DNA from: Candidatus Faecivivens stercoripullorum
GTDB taxonomy: Bacteria; Bacillota; Clostridia; Oscillospirales; Ruminococcaceae
Direction: 5' to 3'
Assembly (NCBI GenBank): GCA_018715285.1
Contig: DVLW01000106.1
Span: 1 to 27,792, forward strand
DNA: 27,792 nucleotides
Below are positions 6,960-14,678 of the stretch, one piece after another. The translations under genes and the position numbers were made by a program. A model generated the notes under the pieces. That model was not told where the DNA came from. It made no database searches and worked only from the letters and a program-made list of their open reading frames with translations. Position 1 is the first letter of the stretch, and every line of letters starts with the position of its first letter.

Positions 6960-7859
6960 TTATACATCCAGCTTCTGGTCAGGAAGATGGGCTTTGAGCA
7001 GCTTGGAAACGGTACGGCGCATATTGACTCTGCTGACGATCATGTCCACAAAGCCATGTTCCAGCAAAAACTCAGCCGACTGGAAGTCATCCGGCAGCCG
7101 CTGGCGGATAGTTCCTTCAATAACCCGCCGTCCGGCAAAACCAATCAGCACCTTCGGCTCAGCGATGATAATATCTCCCAGTGAAGCAAACGACGCAGTA
7201 ACACCGCCGGTTGTCGGGTCGGTCAGGACGGTGATGTACAAAAGTCCCGCATCCGAATGACGCGCCACTGCCGCAGAAGTTTTCGCCATCTGCATCAGCG
7301 AGATGATACCCTCCTGCATCCGTGCGCCGCCCGATGCCGTAAATGCCACGACCGGCAGTCCCTTTTCGGTTGCCCGTTCAAAAGCACGGGTAATCTTTTC
7401 ACCGACAACTGAACCCATCGACGCCATCATGAACCGGGAATCCATGATGATAATCACGCACTTTCTCGTGCGGATGGTGCACTCACCGGTGATGACCGCT
7501 TCCCGAAGGCCGGTCTTGGCCTGAGCGGAAGCGACCTTCTCCTCATATCCGGGAAAATCCAGCGGATTAAGGGTCGAAAGCCCGGCATCATATTCCACAA
7601 AACTGCCGCGGTCAACCGTCAGTTCCAGACGTTCCTGGCAGGAGATACGGGCATGGTAGGAGCAGTTCGGGCAGACTTTCAGTCCGGCGTTAAACTCCTC
7701 CATAAAAATGACATTGCCGCATCTGGGGCACTTAAACAAAAGATTTTGAGGGATTTTGGAGCGATGGGAGGCCTTAGCCTTATTATCTGCTTCATTCCCC
7801 TTTCCGTCCCCGTCAAAATCCATCCGGGAGCGGACCACTTTCCAGATATCTTCAAGCAT
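6960..7859 (-). CDS. accD: Acetyl-CoA carboxylase carboxyltransferase subunit beta
   Basis: The beta subunit pairs with AccA to form the carboxyltransferase. The N-terminal zinc ribbon is complete (Cys44, Cys47, Cys63, Cys66 in CPRCGN and CPNCSYH). The crotonase-like core follows, with SGGARMQEG, TDPTTGGVTASFASLGD and GFAGRRVIEGTIRQ. At 299 residues it is of normal length. The start at 7859 has only a weak ribosome-binding site (GGGTGAG). Immediately upstream is an eight-codon open frame that begins next to a much better one (AAAGGAA) and ends 4 nt before this start, so translational coupling is possible. Confidence 0.95.
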   Translation of the reverse strand: MLEDIWKVVRSRMDFDGDGKGNEADNKAKASHRSKIPQNLLFKCPRCGNVIFMEEFNAGLKVCPNCSYHARISCQERLELTVDRGSFVEYDAGLSTLNPLDFPGYEEKVASAQAKTGLREAVITGECTIRTRKCVIIIMDSRFMMASMGSVVGEKITRAFERATEKGLPVVAFTASGGARMQEGIISLMQMAKTSAAVARHSDAGLLYITVLTDPTTGGVTASFASLGDIIIAEPKVLIGFAGRRVIEGTIRQRLPDDFQSAEFLLEHGFVDMIVSRVNMRRTVSKLLKAHLPDQKLDV

Positions 7860-7930
7860 ACTCTCACCCGTGCCGGTTTCCCGGGCACATTTCCTTTCCG
7901 TGACGTTTCAAAAGGCGCGGACGGATGGGT

Positions 7931-9280
7931 TTATCTGGTCAGCCGTCCGATATTCCGTCCGAGGAAGCCGATATCATAATCTGCCGTCTCGACGTCAGGG
8001 TCACGAAGTAATTTTAACTGAAAATCGATGTTGGTGTCAACCCCTTCGACAAGAAATTCCGCCAAAGCCCATTTCATCTTCATCAGCGCTTCCTCTCTGG
8101 TCGGCGCATAAGCGATGAGCTTTGCAATCATCGAGTCGTAATATGGGGTAATCTCATACCCGGAATAAACCGCAGTATCAATCCGGATACCCGGTCCGCC
8201 CGGCATGTACAGGCTGGTGATCTTTCCGGGAGAAGGCCGGAAACCCTGTGCCGGGTTTTCAGCGTTAATACGGCATTCGATCGCGTGTCCCTGCATATGG
8301 ATATCTTCCTGCGAGAAGGGCAGCAGTTCGCCTGCCGCAATCCGCAGCTGCATCTTCACGATATCGATACCGGTTACAAATTCGGTAACCGGGTGTTCAA
8401 CCTGGATACGGGTATTCATCTCCATGAAATAGAAATCATTTCCCGACAGCAGGAATTCTACCGTACCCGCGTTTTCATATCCGCAGGCAATTGCCGCCCG
8501 GACTGCCGCATCGCCCATCTTTTTGCGCATCTCAGGGCTGAGTACCGGACAGGGGCATTCCTCTACCATCTTCTGGTTGCGGCGCTGCAATGAGCAGTCA
8601 CGCTCTCCCAGATGAACGACATTGCCATAATGGTCAGCCAGCAGCTGAACCTCGACATGCCGCGGATCGACGATGAATTTTTCCAGATAGACACCGTCAT
8701 CTCCAAAGAAAGACTGTGCTTCCCGTTTTGCGGTGGTGATTGCATCTTCAAGTTCTTCCGGACGGTCAACCCGTCTGATACCGCGTCCGCCGCCTCCGGC
8801 AGAAGCCTTAATCATAACCGGATAGCCAACTCTTGCCGCAATCTCTGCCGCTTCTTCAACTGACCCGATCAGCCCGTCCGAACCAGGAACAACCGGAACA
8901 TCTGCGTCCCGCATCGTCTGTTTGGCAGTGGCCTTATCGCCCATCAGCAGCATTGCTTCTGGGCTGGGACCGATAAAGGTGACGCCGCAGCGTGCGCACA
9001 TCCGGGCAAAGTTCGCGTTTTCCGACAGAAAACCAAAACCGGGATGCAGTGCATCGGCACCGGTCAGCTCACAGGCTGCGAGGATGGCCTTGATATTGAG
9101 GTAACTTTCAGCGGTCGACGCCGGCCCGATACAGATTGCCTCATCCGCAATCTTTGCGTGAAGGGCATCCCGGTCGGCCTCCGAAAAAACCGCAACCGTC
9201 CGCACACCCAGCTCACGGCAGGCACGGATAATCCGAACCGCAATCTCGCCGCGGTTTGCAATCAGGACTTTTTTAAACAT
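7931..9280 (-). CDS. accC: Biotin carboxylase subunit of acetyl-CoA carboxylase
   Basis: This ATP-grasp enzyme of 449 residues carboxylates the biotin on AccB using bicarbonate and ATP. The N-terminal domain starts with the classical KVLIANRGEIAVRIIRA. The glycine-rich ATP loop is KASAGGGGRGIR, and the central region contains HLGERDCSLQRRNQK and MEMNTRIQVEHPVTE. All are diagnostic of AccC. AAAGGAACGAGG precedes the ATG. It sits 19 nt downstream of fabZ, inside the fab-acc block. Confidence 0.96.
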   Translation of the reverse strand: MFKKVLIANRGEIAVRIIRACRELGVRTVAVFSEADRDALHAKIADEAICIGPASTAESYLNIKAILAACELTGADALHPGFGFLSENANFARMCARCGVTFIGPSPEAMLLMGDKATAKQTMRDADVPVVPGSDGLIGSVEEAAEIAARVGYPVMIKASAGGGGRGIRRVDRPEELEDAITTAKREAQSFFGDDGVYLEKFIVDPRHVEVQLLADHYGNVVHLGERDCSLQRRNQKMVEECPCPVLSPEMRKKMGDAAVRAAIACGYENAGTVEFLLSGNDFYFMEMNTRIQVEHPVTEFVTGIDIVKMQLRIAAGELLPFSQEDIHMQGHAIECRINAENPAQGFRPSPGKITSLYMPGGPGIRIDTAVYSGYEITPYYDSMIAKLIAYAPTREEALMKMKWALAEFLVEGVDTNIDFQLKLLRDPDVETADYDIGFLGRNIGRLTR

Positions 9281-9299
9281 ATCCTCGTTCCTTTACGTC

Positions 9300-9758
9300 T
9301 TATTCTTTTTCAGCCTGAGCAGCCGGAGCGTCTCCCAGCATCGAAGTCAGCTCTGCGGTGACGATCTTGCGGCCGTCAACTGTCGCAACTGCCTTGCATA
9401 CCGCAACCGGACCACGTGCCTTGATAACCTCGACTTCCAGTGTCAGGGTATCGCCGGGAACCGCTTTACCGCGGAATTTAGCCTTGTCGATACCGCCAAA
9501 GTAAGCAATACGTCCCTTGTTTTCCGGCAGCGACAGCGAGCAGACAGCGCCAGTCTGTGCCAGCATTTCAATCGTCAGCACACCCGGCTGAACCGGTTCC
9601 TGCGGGAAATGACCGGCAAACCAGAATTCATCCGGACGCAGGTATTTTTTGCCGACAGCGCGTACACCCGGTTCCAGCTCGACGATCTCATCGATCAGCA
9701 GGAAGGGGTCGCGGTGCGGGATGATCTCCATGATCTGTTCTTTATTGAGAAGAGCCAT
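9300..9758 (-). CDS. fabZ: 3-hydroxyacyl-ACP dehydratase FabZ
   Basis: This 152-residue hot-dog-fold dehydratase removes water from 3-hydroxyacyl-ACP during chain elongation. The catalytic histidine (His50 in WFAGHFPQEPVQPGV) and the glutamate (Glu64 in IEMLAQTGA) are both in place. It follows accB and precedes accC, an order seen in many Firmicutes fab clusters. AAAGGTGGGG lies upstream of the ATG. No FabA or separate isomerase gene is present in the window, so how unsaturated chains are made is not shown here. Confidence 0.95.
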   Translation of the reverse strand: MALLNKEQIMEIIPHRDPFLLIDEIVELEPGVRAVGKKYLRPDEFWFAGHFPQEPVQPGVLTIEMLAQTGAVCSLSLPENKGRIAYFGGIDKAKFRGKAVPGDTLTLEVEVIKARGPVAVCKAVATVDGRKIVTAELTSMLGDAPAAQAEKE

Positions 9759-9790
9759 GATAAAAGCCCCACCTTTCTGTTAAAATAGGT

Positions 9791-10258
9791 TCAGCGGATA
9801 ACCATAATCGGCTGGCCGTACTCGACAGCCTGACCATTCTGAACCAGAATCTTTTCGACAGTGCCATTAAATTCGCTGGTGACCTCATTCATCAGCTTCA
9901 TCGACTCGATGATGAACAGCACATCACCCTCCTGAACAGTCTTGCCGACCGTTACATACGGAGGTTTATCCGGTGCAGCAGAAGCATAGAAGGTGCCGAC
10001 AATCGGAGATTTCACGACATTGCCGGAGATTTCCTCTTCCTTTGCAGCAGGTGCAGAAGGCTGTGCAGCGGGAGCAGCTGCGGGAGCCGGTACACCAGCC
10101 GGAGCTGCAGGCGGGCAGACATAGACCTGTTCCGGTTTTTCGCTGGACAGGCTCAGCTCGAAATCTCCATCCTTGAGGGAAAAACTGGTAAGTCCGGAAG
10201 AGGAGAACGCCTCCATCAGGCCGCGCACCTCATCCAGAGAAAGCTTCATATCAGACAT
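9791..10258 (-). CDS. accB: Biotin carboxyl carrier protein of acetyl-CoA carboxylase
   Basis: The BCCP subunit carries biotin between AccC and AccAD. The biotin-accepting lysine is residue 121 in the near-invariant ESMKLMNEV motif of the C-terminal lipoyl-like domain (about 80-155). The N-terminal helical region is joined to it by an Ala/Pro-rich flexible linker (about 48-75), as usual for BCCP. The ATG at 10258 is preceded at 7 nt by AGGAG. It lies 38 nt downstream of fabF. Confidence 0.96.
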   Translation of the reverse strand: MSDMKLSLDEVRGLMEAFSSSGLTSFSLKDGDFELSLSSEKPEQVYVCPPAAPAGVPAPAAAPAAQPSAPAAKEEEISGNVVKSPIVGTFYASAAPDKPPYVTVGKTVQEGDVLFIIESMKLMNEVTSEFNGTVEKILVQNGQAVEYGQPIMVIR

Positions 10259-10296
10259 ATAATAACTCCTAACCGTTTTTTCGTAGACTTAGCTTA

Positions 10297-11532
10297 TCAG
10301 TCCTCGTACTTTTTCAGGCAGAGGGTTGCATTGTGTCCGCCAAAACCGAGCGAGTTGCTCAGTGCGACACGGATATCACTCTTGCGTGCTTCATTGGGAA
10401 CGCAGTCGAGGTCACATTCAGGGTCAGCGACCTTATATCCGGCAGTCGGCGGGATGATGCCATTTTCCAGAGCCAGAGCGCAGACCAAAGCCTCGGTTGC
10501 ACCAGCAGCACCCAGCAGATGGCCGGTGACCGATTTGGTGGAAGAAACAGGAGTTCTTGCAGCCTTGTCCTCCCCCAAAGCCTTCTTGATGGCGATTGTC
10601 TCATACCGTTCATTCAGAGGAGTGGAAGTACCATGCGCGTTGATATAATCAACGTCTTCTGCCGTCAGGCCAGCTTCCTCAAACGACAGCTGCATACCTC
10701 TTGCAGCAGCTTCTCCGGTAGGAGACGGGCTGGTGATATGGTAAGCGTCGCCGGTTGCACCATAGCCGACAATCTCAGCATAGATATGTGCACCACGAGC
10801 CTTTGCGTGCTCCAATTCTTCCAGTACCAGAATGGTACTGCCCTCAGCCATGACAAAGCCGCTTCTCTCAGCGTCAAACGGGATGGAAGCGCGGTCAGGG
10901 TCTTCCGACTCGGTCAGAGCGCCCATATTTGCAAATCCAGCCAAAGCCAGAGGGGTGATTGCAGCTTCTGCGCCGCCGGTGATGCAGGCATCCAGATAGC
11001 CGTGTTTGATATTGCGGAATGCTTCGCCGACCGCGTGGGAAGAAGTCGCACAGGCGGTTACCGGCGCGAAGTTGATTCCTTTAAAACCGGTCTTAATCGA
11101 GATATTGCCGGCTGCCATATTAGAGATCATCATCGGGATGAAGAAAACAGAAACACGCTTGGGGCCTTTCTGGAGATAGTTGGCATAAGATGCCTCGAAA
11201 GTCTCCATACCACCGATGCCGCTGCCGACGATAACACCGACACGGTAAGGATCAAGGTCTTTTAGGTCACTGCCGCAGTCCTTGAGTGCATCCATTGCGG
11301 CTGCAAGTGCGAACTGGCAGTAACGGTCCATCCGTTTTGCTTCTTTTTTGTCAATCCACTGTACAGGATCAAAATCGCGAACCTGTGCAGCAACCTTGAC
11401 AGCAGTCTGATTATCGATACCGGTAATCGGCGCGATACCATGTTTACCCGAGACAATCCGTTCCCAGAAGCTCTCAACAGTGTTGCCGACCGGGCTGATA
11501 ACGCCCGCTCCGGTAATTACCACTCTTCTCAT
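10297..11532 (-). CDS. fabF: Beta-ketoacyl-ACP synthase II
   Basis: This elongating condensing enzyme of 411 residues adds two carbons from malonyl-ACP to acyl-ACP. The Cys-His-His triad is complete: Cys161 (PVTACATSSHA), His300 (NAHGTSTPLNE) and His338 (SVTGHLLGAAG). I choose the ATG at 11532 because FabF proteins normally begin MRRVVITG and because GGAAAGGG lies 11 nt upstream. An in-frame ATG at 11553 directly abuts the fabG stop, so ribosomes could re-initiate there and add seven residues. The abutting genes imply tight co-expression with fabG. Confidence 0.95.
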   Translation of the reverse strand: MRRVVITGAGVISPVGNTVESFWERIVSGKHGIAPITGIDNQTAVKVAAQVRDFDPVQWIDKKEAKRMDRYCQFALAAAMDALKDCGSDLKDLDPYRVGVIVGSGIGGMETFEASYANYLQKGPKRVSVFFIPMMISNMAAGNISIKTGFKGINFAPVTACATSSHAVGEAFRNIKHGYLDACITGGAEAAITPLALAGFANMGALTESEDPDRASIPFDAERSGFVMAEGSTILVLEELEHAKARGAHIYAEIVGYGATGDAYHITSPSPTGEAAARGMQLSFEEAGLTAEDVDYINAHGTSTPLNERYETIAIKKALGEDKAARTPVSSTKSVTGHLLGAAGATEALVCALALENGIIPPTAGYKVADPECDLDCVPNEARKSDIRVALSNSLGFGGHNATLCLKKYED

Positions 11533-11553
11533 ACTCTTACAGTCCCTTTCCAT

Positions 11554-12297
11554 TTACATGACCATGCCGCCGGAAACGACAAGCACCTGACCGGTGATAT
11601 ACGAAGCCTTATCCGAAACCAGGAAGGCAACCGCATTTGCGATATCTTCCGGTTCACCCAGACGGCCGAGCGAAATCTGTTTGAGGATTTCTGCCTTGTA
11701 ATCATCTTCCAGAACGTCGGTCATCGGAGTGCGGACAAAACCGGGTGCAACCGCGTTGCAGGTAACGCCGCGGGAACCGAGTTCCTTTGCAACTGTCTTG
11801 GTCATGCCGATAACGCCTGCTTTGGAAGCAGAGTAGTTGATCTGGCCGGCGTTGCCGTAAACGCCTGCAACAGAAGAAATATTGACGATACGTCCGCTGC
11901 GCTGACGCATCATGACAGCACCTACATGGCGCAGCATATTAAAGCTGCCCTTGAGGTTAACATTGATGACCGCGTCAAACTGAGCCTCGGTCATTCTGAC
12001 CATCAGGCCGTCTTTGGTGATACCGGCATTGTTGACCAGTGCGTCAATGGTGCCAAAGCGTGCCTTGACTGCCTTGACCAGCTCACCGCAGGCCTCAAAG
12101 TTGGAAACGTCAGCGACAAAGCATTCTGCTTCAACGCCCAGTTCCCGGCAGGCAGCAGCGACAGCCTCGCCGCCGTTTTCCACTTCCCGCTCAGAGTAGC
12201 AGTCGATTGCGATGTTAAAGCCTTCTGCGGCCAGAGTTTTTGCGATGCAGGCGCCAATCCCCTGGGATGCGCCGGTAATCAGTGCTGTTTTCGCCAT
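11554..12297 (-). CDS. fabG: 3-oxoacyl-ACP reductase FabG
   Basis: This 247-residue short-chain dehydrogenase reduces 3-oxoacyl-ACP with NADPH. The cofactor loop is TGASQGIG (8-15), followed by NNAG (89-92). The catalytic set is Ser141/142, Tyr155 and Lys159 in the YSASKAG motif. The C-terminal LASDKASYITGQ-type sequence, here LVSDKASYITGQVLVVSGGM, is typical of FabG. AAAGGAAAT precedes the ATG. It lies between fabK and fabF, and its stop touches a possible fabF start. Confidence 0.95.
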   Translation of the reverse strand: MAKTALITGASQGIGACIAKTLAAEGFNIAIDCYSEREVENGGEAVAAACRELGVEAECFVADVSNFEACGELVKAVKARFGTIDALVNNAGITKDGLMVRMTEAQFDAVINVNLKGSFNMLRHVGAVMMRQRSGRIVNISSVAGVYGNAGQINYSASKAGVIGMTKTVAKELGSRGVTCNAVAPGFVRTPMTDVLEDDYKAEILKQISLGRLGEPEDIANAVAFLVSDKASYITGQVLVVSGGMVM

Positions 12298-12322
12298 GAT
12301 CTTAATTTCCTTTCAGTATATA

Positions 12323-13270
12323 TCAATAAAGTTCGGTATAACGGGTTTTCAGCAGTTTTTCTGCTCCATCAAACATGGATTTGATAATCTCAGCACAGGG
12401 ACGGATTTCGTTAACCATACCGCCGATCTGGCCGCACATGAACGAACCGTTCTCCTTATCGCCTTCCTGAACCGCACGGCGCAGAGAACCGATGGTCAGT
12501 TCCTCAATCTCAGCAAACGGCTTGCCTGCACGTTCTGCCTCGACAACCTTACGGGTATAGCGGTTTTTGACCTGACGGCAGGGTGCACCGCCGACACAGA
12601 TACCACCGGTGATGGCAGAATCGGTATCCTTTGCACCCAGAACCATTTCCTTATAGTTCGGATGAATCTGGCATTCGGGAGAAGCCAGGAAGACAGTTCC
12701 GCACTGAACGCCTTCAGCGCCCATCATCATCGCAGCGGCCAGACCTCTGCCGTCAGCGATACCACCGGCAGCAATAACCGGAATCTTGACTGCGTCGACA
12801 ACCTGAGGAACCAGGCACATGGTCGTGATCTGACCGATATGTCCGCCAGACTCCATACCTTCTGCAATAACCGCGTCAGCACCGGCGCGTTCCATTCTCT
12901 TTGCCAGTGCAACCGAAGGAATAACCGGAACAACAACAATTCCGGCAGCCTTCCACTGTTCCATATATTTACCGGGGTTACCAGCGCCGGTCGTGACAAC
13001 CTTGACGCCTTCTTCGACAACGATGCGGGCGAGGTCATCTGCATTGGGGCTCATCAGCATGATGTTGACGCCAAAGGGCTTATCGGTCATTTCACGGCAT
13101 TTTCTGATTTCACCGCGGATAACCTCACCGGGTGCACTGCCGCCTGCGATAATACCCAGACCGCCGGCATTGGAGACAGCAGCAGCAAGGTTTGCCTCTG
13201 CAACCCAGGCCATACCGCCCTGGAAAATGGGATACTGGATTCCCAAAAGTTCAGTAATTCTCGTTTTCAT
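12323..13270 (-). CDS. fabK: Enoyl-ACP reductase II (FMN-dependent)
   Basis: This 315-residue TIM-barrel flavoprotein of the FabK/nitronate monooxygenase family catalyses the last reduction of each elongation cycle. The sequence shows IFQGGMAWV near the start, GIIAGGSAP (39-47), the catalytic His144 in EGMESGGHIG, and the FMN-phosphate region AAGGIADGRG and GAEGVQCGT. Its place in the fab cluster argues for FabK rather than a nitronate monooxygenase. The ATG at 13270 follows AAGGAAGG. An in-frame start at 13354 would add 28 untypical residues and lacks a ribosome-binding site. No FabI gene is seen, so FabK may be the only enoyl reductase in this cluster. Confidence 0.94.
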   Translation of the reverse strand: MKTRITELLGIQYPIFQGGMAWVAEANLAAAVSNAGGLGIIAGGSAPGEVIRGEIRKCREMTDKPFGVNIMLMSPNADDLARIVVEEGVKVVTTGAGNPGKYMEQWKAAGIVVVPVIPSVALAKRMERAGADAVIAEGMESGGHIGQITTMCLVPQVVDAVKIPVIAAGGIADGRGLAAAMMMGAEGVQCGTVFLASPECQIHPNYKEMVLGAKDTDSAITGGICVGGAPCRQVKNRYTRKVVEAERAGKPFAEIEELTIGSLRRAVQEGDKENGSFMCGQIGGMVNEIRPCAEIIKSMFDGAEKLLKTRYTELY

Positions 13271-13363
13271 ATTGATACCTTCCTTTTCAGTGCCCGTCAC
13301 TCGGGGCAGGAATTGTTTCCATCCGTCTCTCAGGCAGAAAAGCGATTCTGCCATTCAACCTTT

Positions 13364-14350
13364 TTACAGCTCAAAGACACAGCCGCCGTAAACAAGTCCG
13401 GCGCCGAATCCAACCAGGCCCACCTTACGTCCCGGTTTCAGCTCACCAGCTGCGCCCAATTCCGACAAACCAACCGGAATACAAGCCGAAGAGGTATTGC
13501 CATACCGGTCGATATTGACATAAAACCGTTCAAGCGGCAGTCCCAGTTCCTTTGCAGCCGACTGAATAATCCGCAGATTTGCCTGATGCGGAACAATCAG
13601 GTCCAATTCTTCAGGCGTTGTCCCGAATTTCTCGCAGGCTTCCTTCAAAGCACGGCTCATTGCCGAAACTGCAAACTTGTACACTTCCCGACCGTTCATA
13701 TACAGCACACCTGCACGGCTGACGTCCGGGAATCCGTCGACAGACTGCGGGTCAACCTGCTGAACAAACGGCACGTTATTCAGCGGACGGCGTGCAAACA
13801 GTGTATTGGCACCCGTTCCGTCAGACCCAAGCGAAGCAGCAAATCCTTTATCGCTCCATCCGACCACACATGCACCCGCAGCGTCTCCAAAGAGTACGCA
13901 GGTGGAACGGTCGGTATAGTCGGTAATTTTGGAAAGGCCCTCAGCCGAAACAATCAGCACATGATGATAACCGTGCTGTAAGTACATATGTGCCATATCC
14001 AGCGCATAGACAAATGCGGCACAGGCAGCATTGATATCCAGTGCAACGGCATTGACCGCACCGATAGCGCCCTGTACAACGCAGGCCATCGAAGGGGTGA
14101 TGTAATCGCTGGTTACAGTCGTGCAGAGAATCAGGTCAATTTCTTCCGGTGAGATTCCTGCATCCGCAATTGCCGCTTCAGCTGCCCGTTTTGCCATAAT
14201 CCAGGTCGGCTGCTCGGTGATCCGGCGCTCTTTCATGCCGGTACGCTTGACAATCCACTCATCCGAAGTCTCAACAATCTTTGCAAAGTCGTCGTTTGTT
14301 ACGACGGTCTCGGGCAGATAACTGCCGGTTCCCAATATTTTCAATCCCAT
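13364..14350 (-). CDS. fabH: Beta-ketoacyl-ACP synthase III
   Basis: This 328-residue enzyme initiates chains by condensing an acyl-CoA primer with malonyl-ACP. The triad is Cys110 (NAACAAFVYA), His255 (VPHQANLRI) and Asn285 (YGNTSSACIP). It is the first gene of the block and has a promoter about 125 nt upstream. The ATG at 14350 has no good ribosome-binding site of its own. A four-codon open frame with a strong AAAGGAAG site ends 7 nt upstream, which suggests translational coupling. About 90 nt containing two hairpins separate it from fabK. Confidence 0.95.
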   Translation of the reverse strand: MGLKILGTGSYLPETVVTNDDFAKIVETSDEWIVKRTGMKERRITEQPTWIMAKRAAEAAIADAGISPEEIDLILCTTVTSDYITPSMACVVQGAIGAVNAVALDINAACAAFVYALDMAHMYLQHGYHHVLIVSAEGLSKITDYTDRSTCVLFGDAAGACVVGWSDKGFAASLGSDGTGANTLFARRPLNNVPFVQQVDPQSVDGFPDVSRAGVLYMNGREVYKFAVSAMSRALKEACEKFGTTPEELDLIVPHQANLRIIQSAAKELGLPLERFYVNIDRYGNTSSACIPVGLSELGAAGELKPGRKVGLVGFGAGLVYGGCVFEL

Positions 14351-14357
14351 ATTCAGT

Positions 14358-14372
14358 TCAACCCGCGCACAT
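14358..14372 (-). CDS. Possible four-codon leader ORF before fabH
   Basis: On the minus strand ATG TGC GCG GGT TGA begins 5 nt after a strong AAAGGAAG and ends 7 nt before the fabH ATG. It encodes Met-Cys-Ala-Gly. The fabH start lacks a strong site, so this frame could serve as a coupling or sensing leader. It could also be a chance open frame, with ribosomes reaching fabH from the same site. Confidence 0.35.
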   Translation of the reverse strand: MCAG

Positions 14373-14436
14373 GGCGCTTCCTTTCTGTGGTATCAAAATC
14401 CGGAAAGAAAAAGATGCGAAAGTTACGAATTAAAAC

Positions 14437-14465
14437 TTGAAAAATTTCCGGAATTTTGGTATAGT
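14437..14465 (+). promoter_or_regulatory. Probable fabD promoter with a near-palindrome in its spacer
   Basis: TTGAAA (14437-14442) and TATAGT (14460-14465) are 17 bp apart on the plus strand, pointing towards fabD. The start near 14472 gives a leader of about 205 nt. The spacer is largely occupied by the near-palindrome AAATTTCCGGAATTTT, centred on CCGG, a likely operator. A related stretch, AAAATCCGGAAA, lies at 14395-14406. Confidence 0.6.
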
Positions 14466-14481
14466 GAAACTGTACTTCATT

Positions 14482-14510
14482 ATTGTATATTTTTACGCCC
14501 GGATTGTCAA
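14482..14510 (-). promoter_or_regulatory. Sigma-A promoter of the fab-acc block
   Basis: On the minus strand a perfect TTGACA (14510-14505) and TACAAT (14487-14482) are 17 bp apart. Transcription should start near 14475 and run into fabH after about 125 nt. The promoter faces the plus-strand promoter at 14437-14465, and the predicted start sites are only a few bases apart. RNA polymerase should therefore not be able to occupy both at once. Confidence 0.75.
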
Positions 14511-14537
14511 CCGAAATCCGTCCGCAGGACTTCCATT

Positions 14538-14659
14538 TTGCCACATTTTTGGCAATAAAAAAAGTACCGCGGCAAATATTTTACATTTCCTTCACAGGAT
14601 GGATTCAGTTGACCGCGGGTCATTTTTTTACCCTGCATTTTTAACTGTCAGGGTATTTT
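14538..14659 (+). promoter_or_regulatory. Structured leader of fabD
   Basis: This non-coding stretch has several possible RNA or operator structures. TTGCCA/TGGCAA (14538-14543 with 14550-14555) forms a perfect 6-bp hairpin. Two CCGCGG blocks lie near 14567 and 14613, the second within TGACC-gcg-GGTCA followed by seven T residues (weak terminator-like). TACCCTG/CAGGGTA (about 14629-14635 with 14649-14655) forms another hairpin just before the fabD ribosome-binding site. An attenuator is possible but not proven. Confidence 0.35.
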
Positions 14660-14678
14660 AAGAAAGGAACTATAAAAG

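Noticed and set aside
13271..13354. Upstream extension of fabK by 28 codons
   Set aside because: The extension contains the two intergenic hairpins and is not part of the FabK fold; AAGGAAGG precedes the internal ATG.
12212..13981. Open frame of 589 codons on the plus strand
   Set aside because: It lies antisense to fabK and the 3' part of fabH, whose catalytic motifs are complete. Its translation is Cys/His/Asn-rich and resembles no protein, as expected for the complement of a codon-biased gene.
14353..14544. Possible small gene between fabH and fabD on the minus strand
   Set aside because: The 63-codon frame covers the promoter region itself and has no ribosome-binding site.
14560..14630. 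T-box riboswitch ahead of fabD, suggested by GTACCGCGG and the later GACCGCGGGTC with a T run
   Set aside because: The essential TGGN bulge before ACCGCG is missing, no Stem I or specifier loop can be found upstream, and fabD is not an amino-acid gene.
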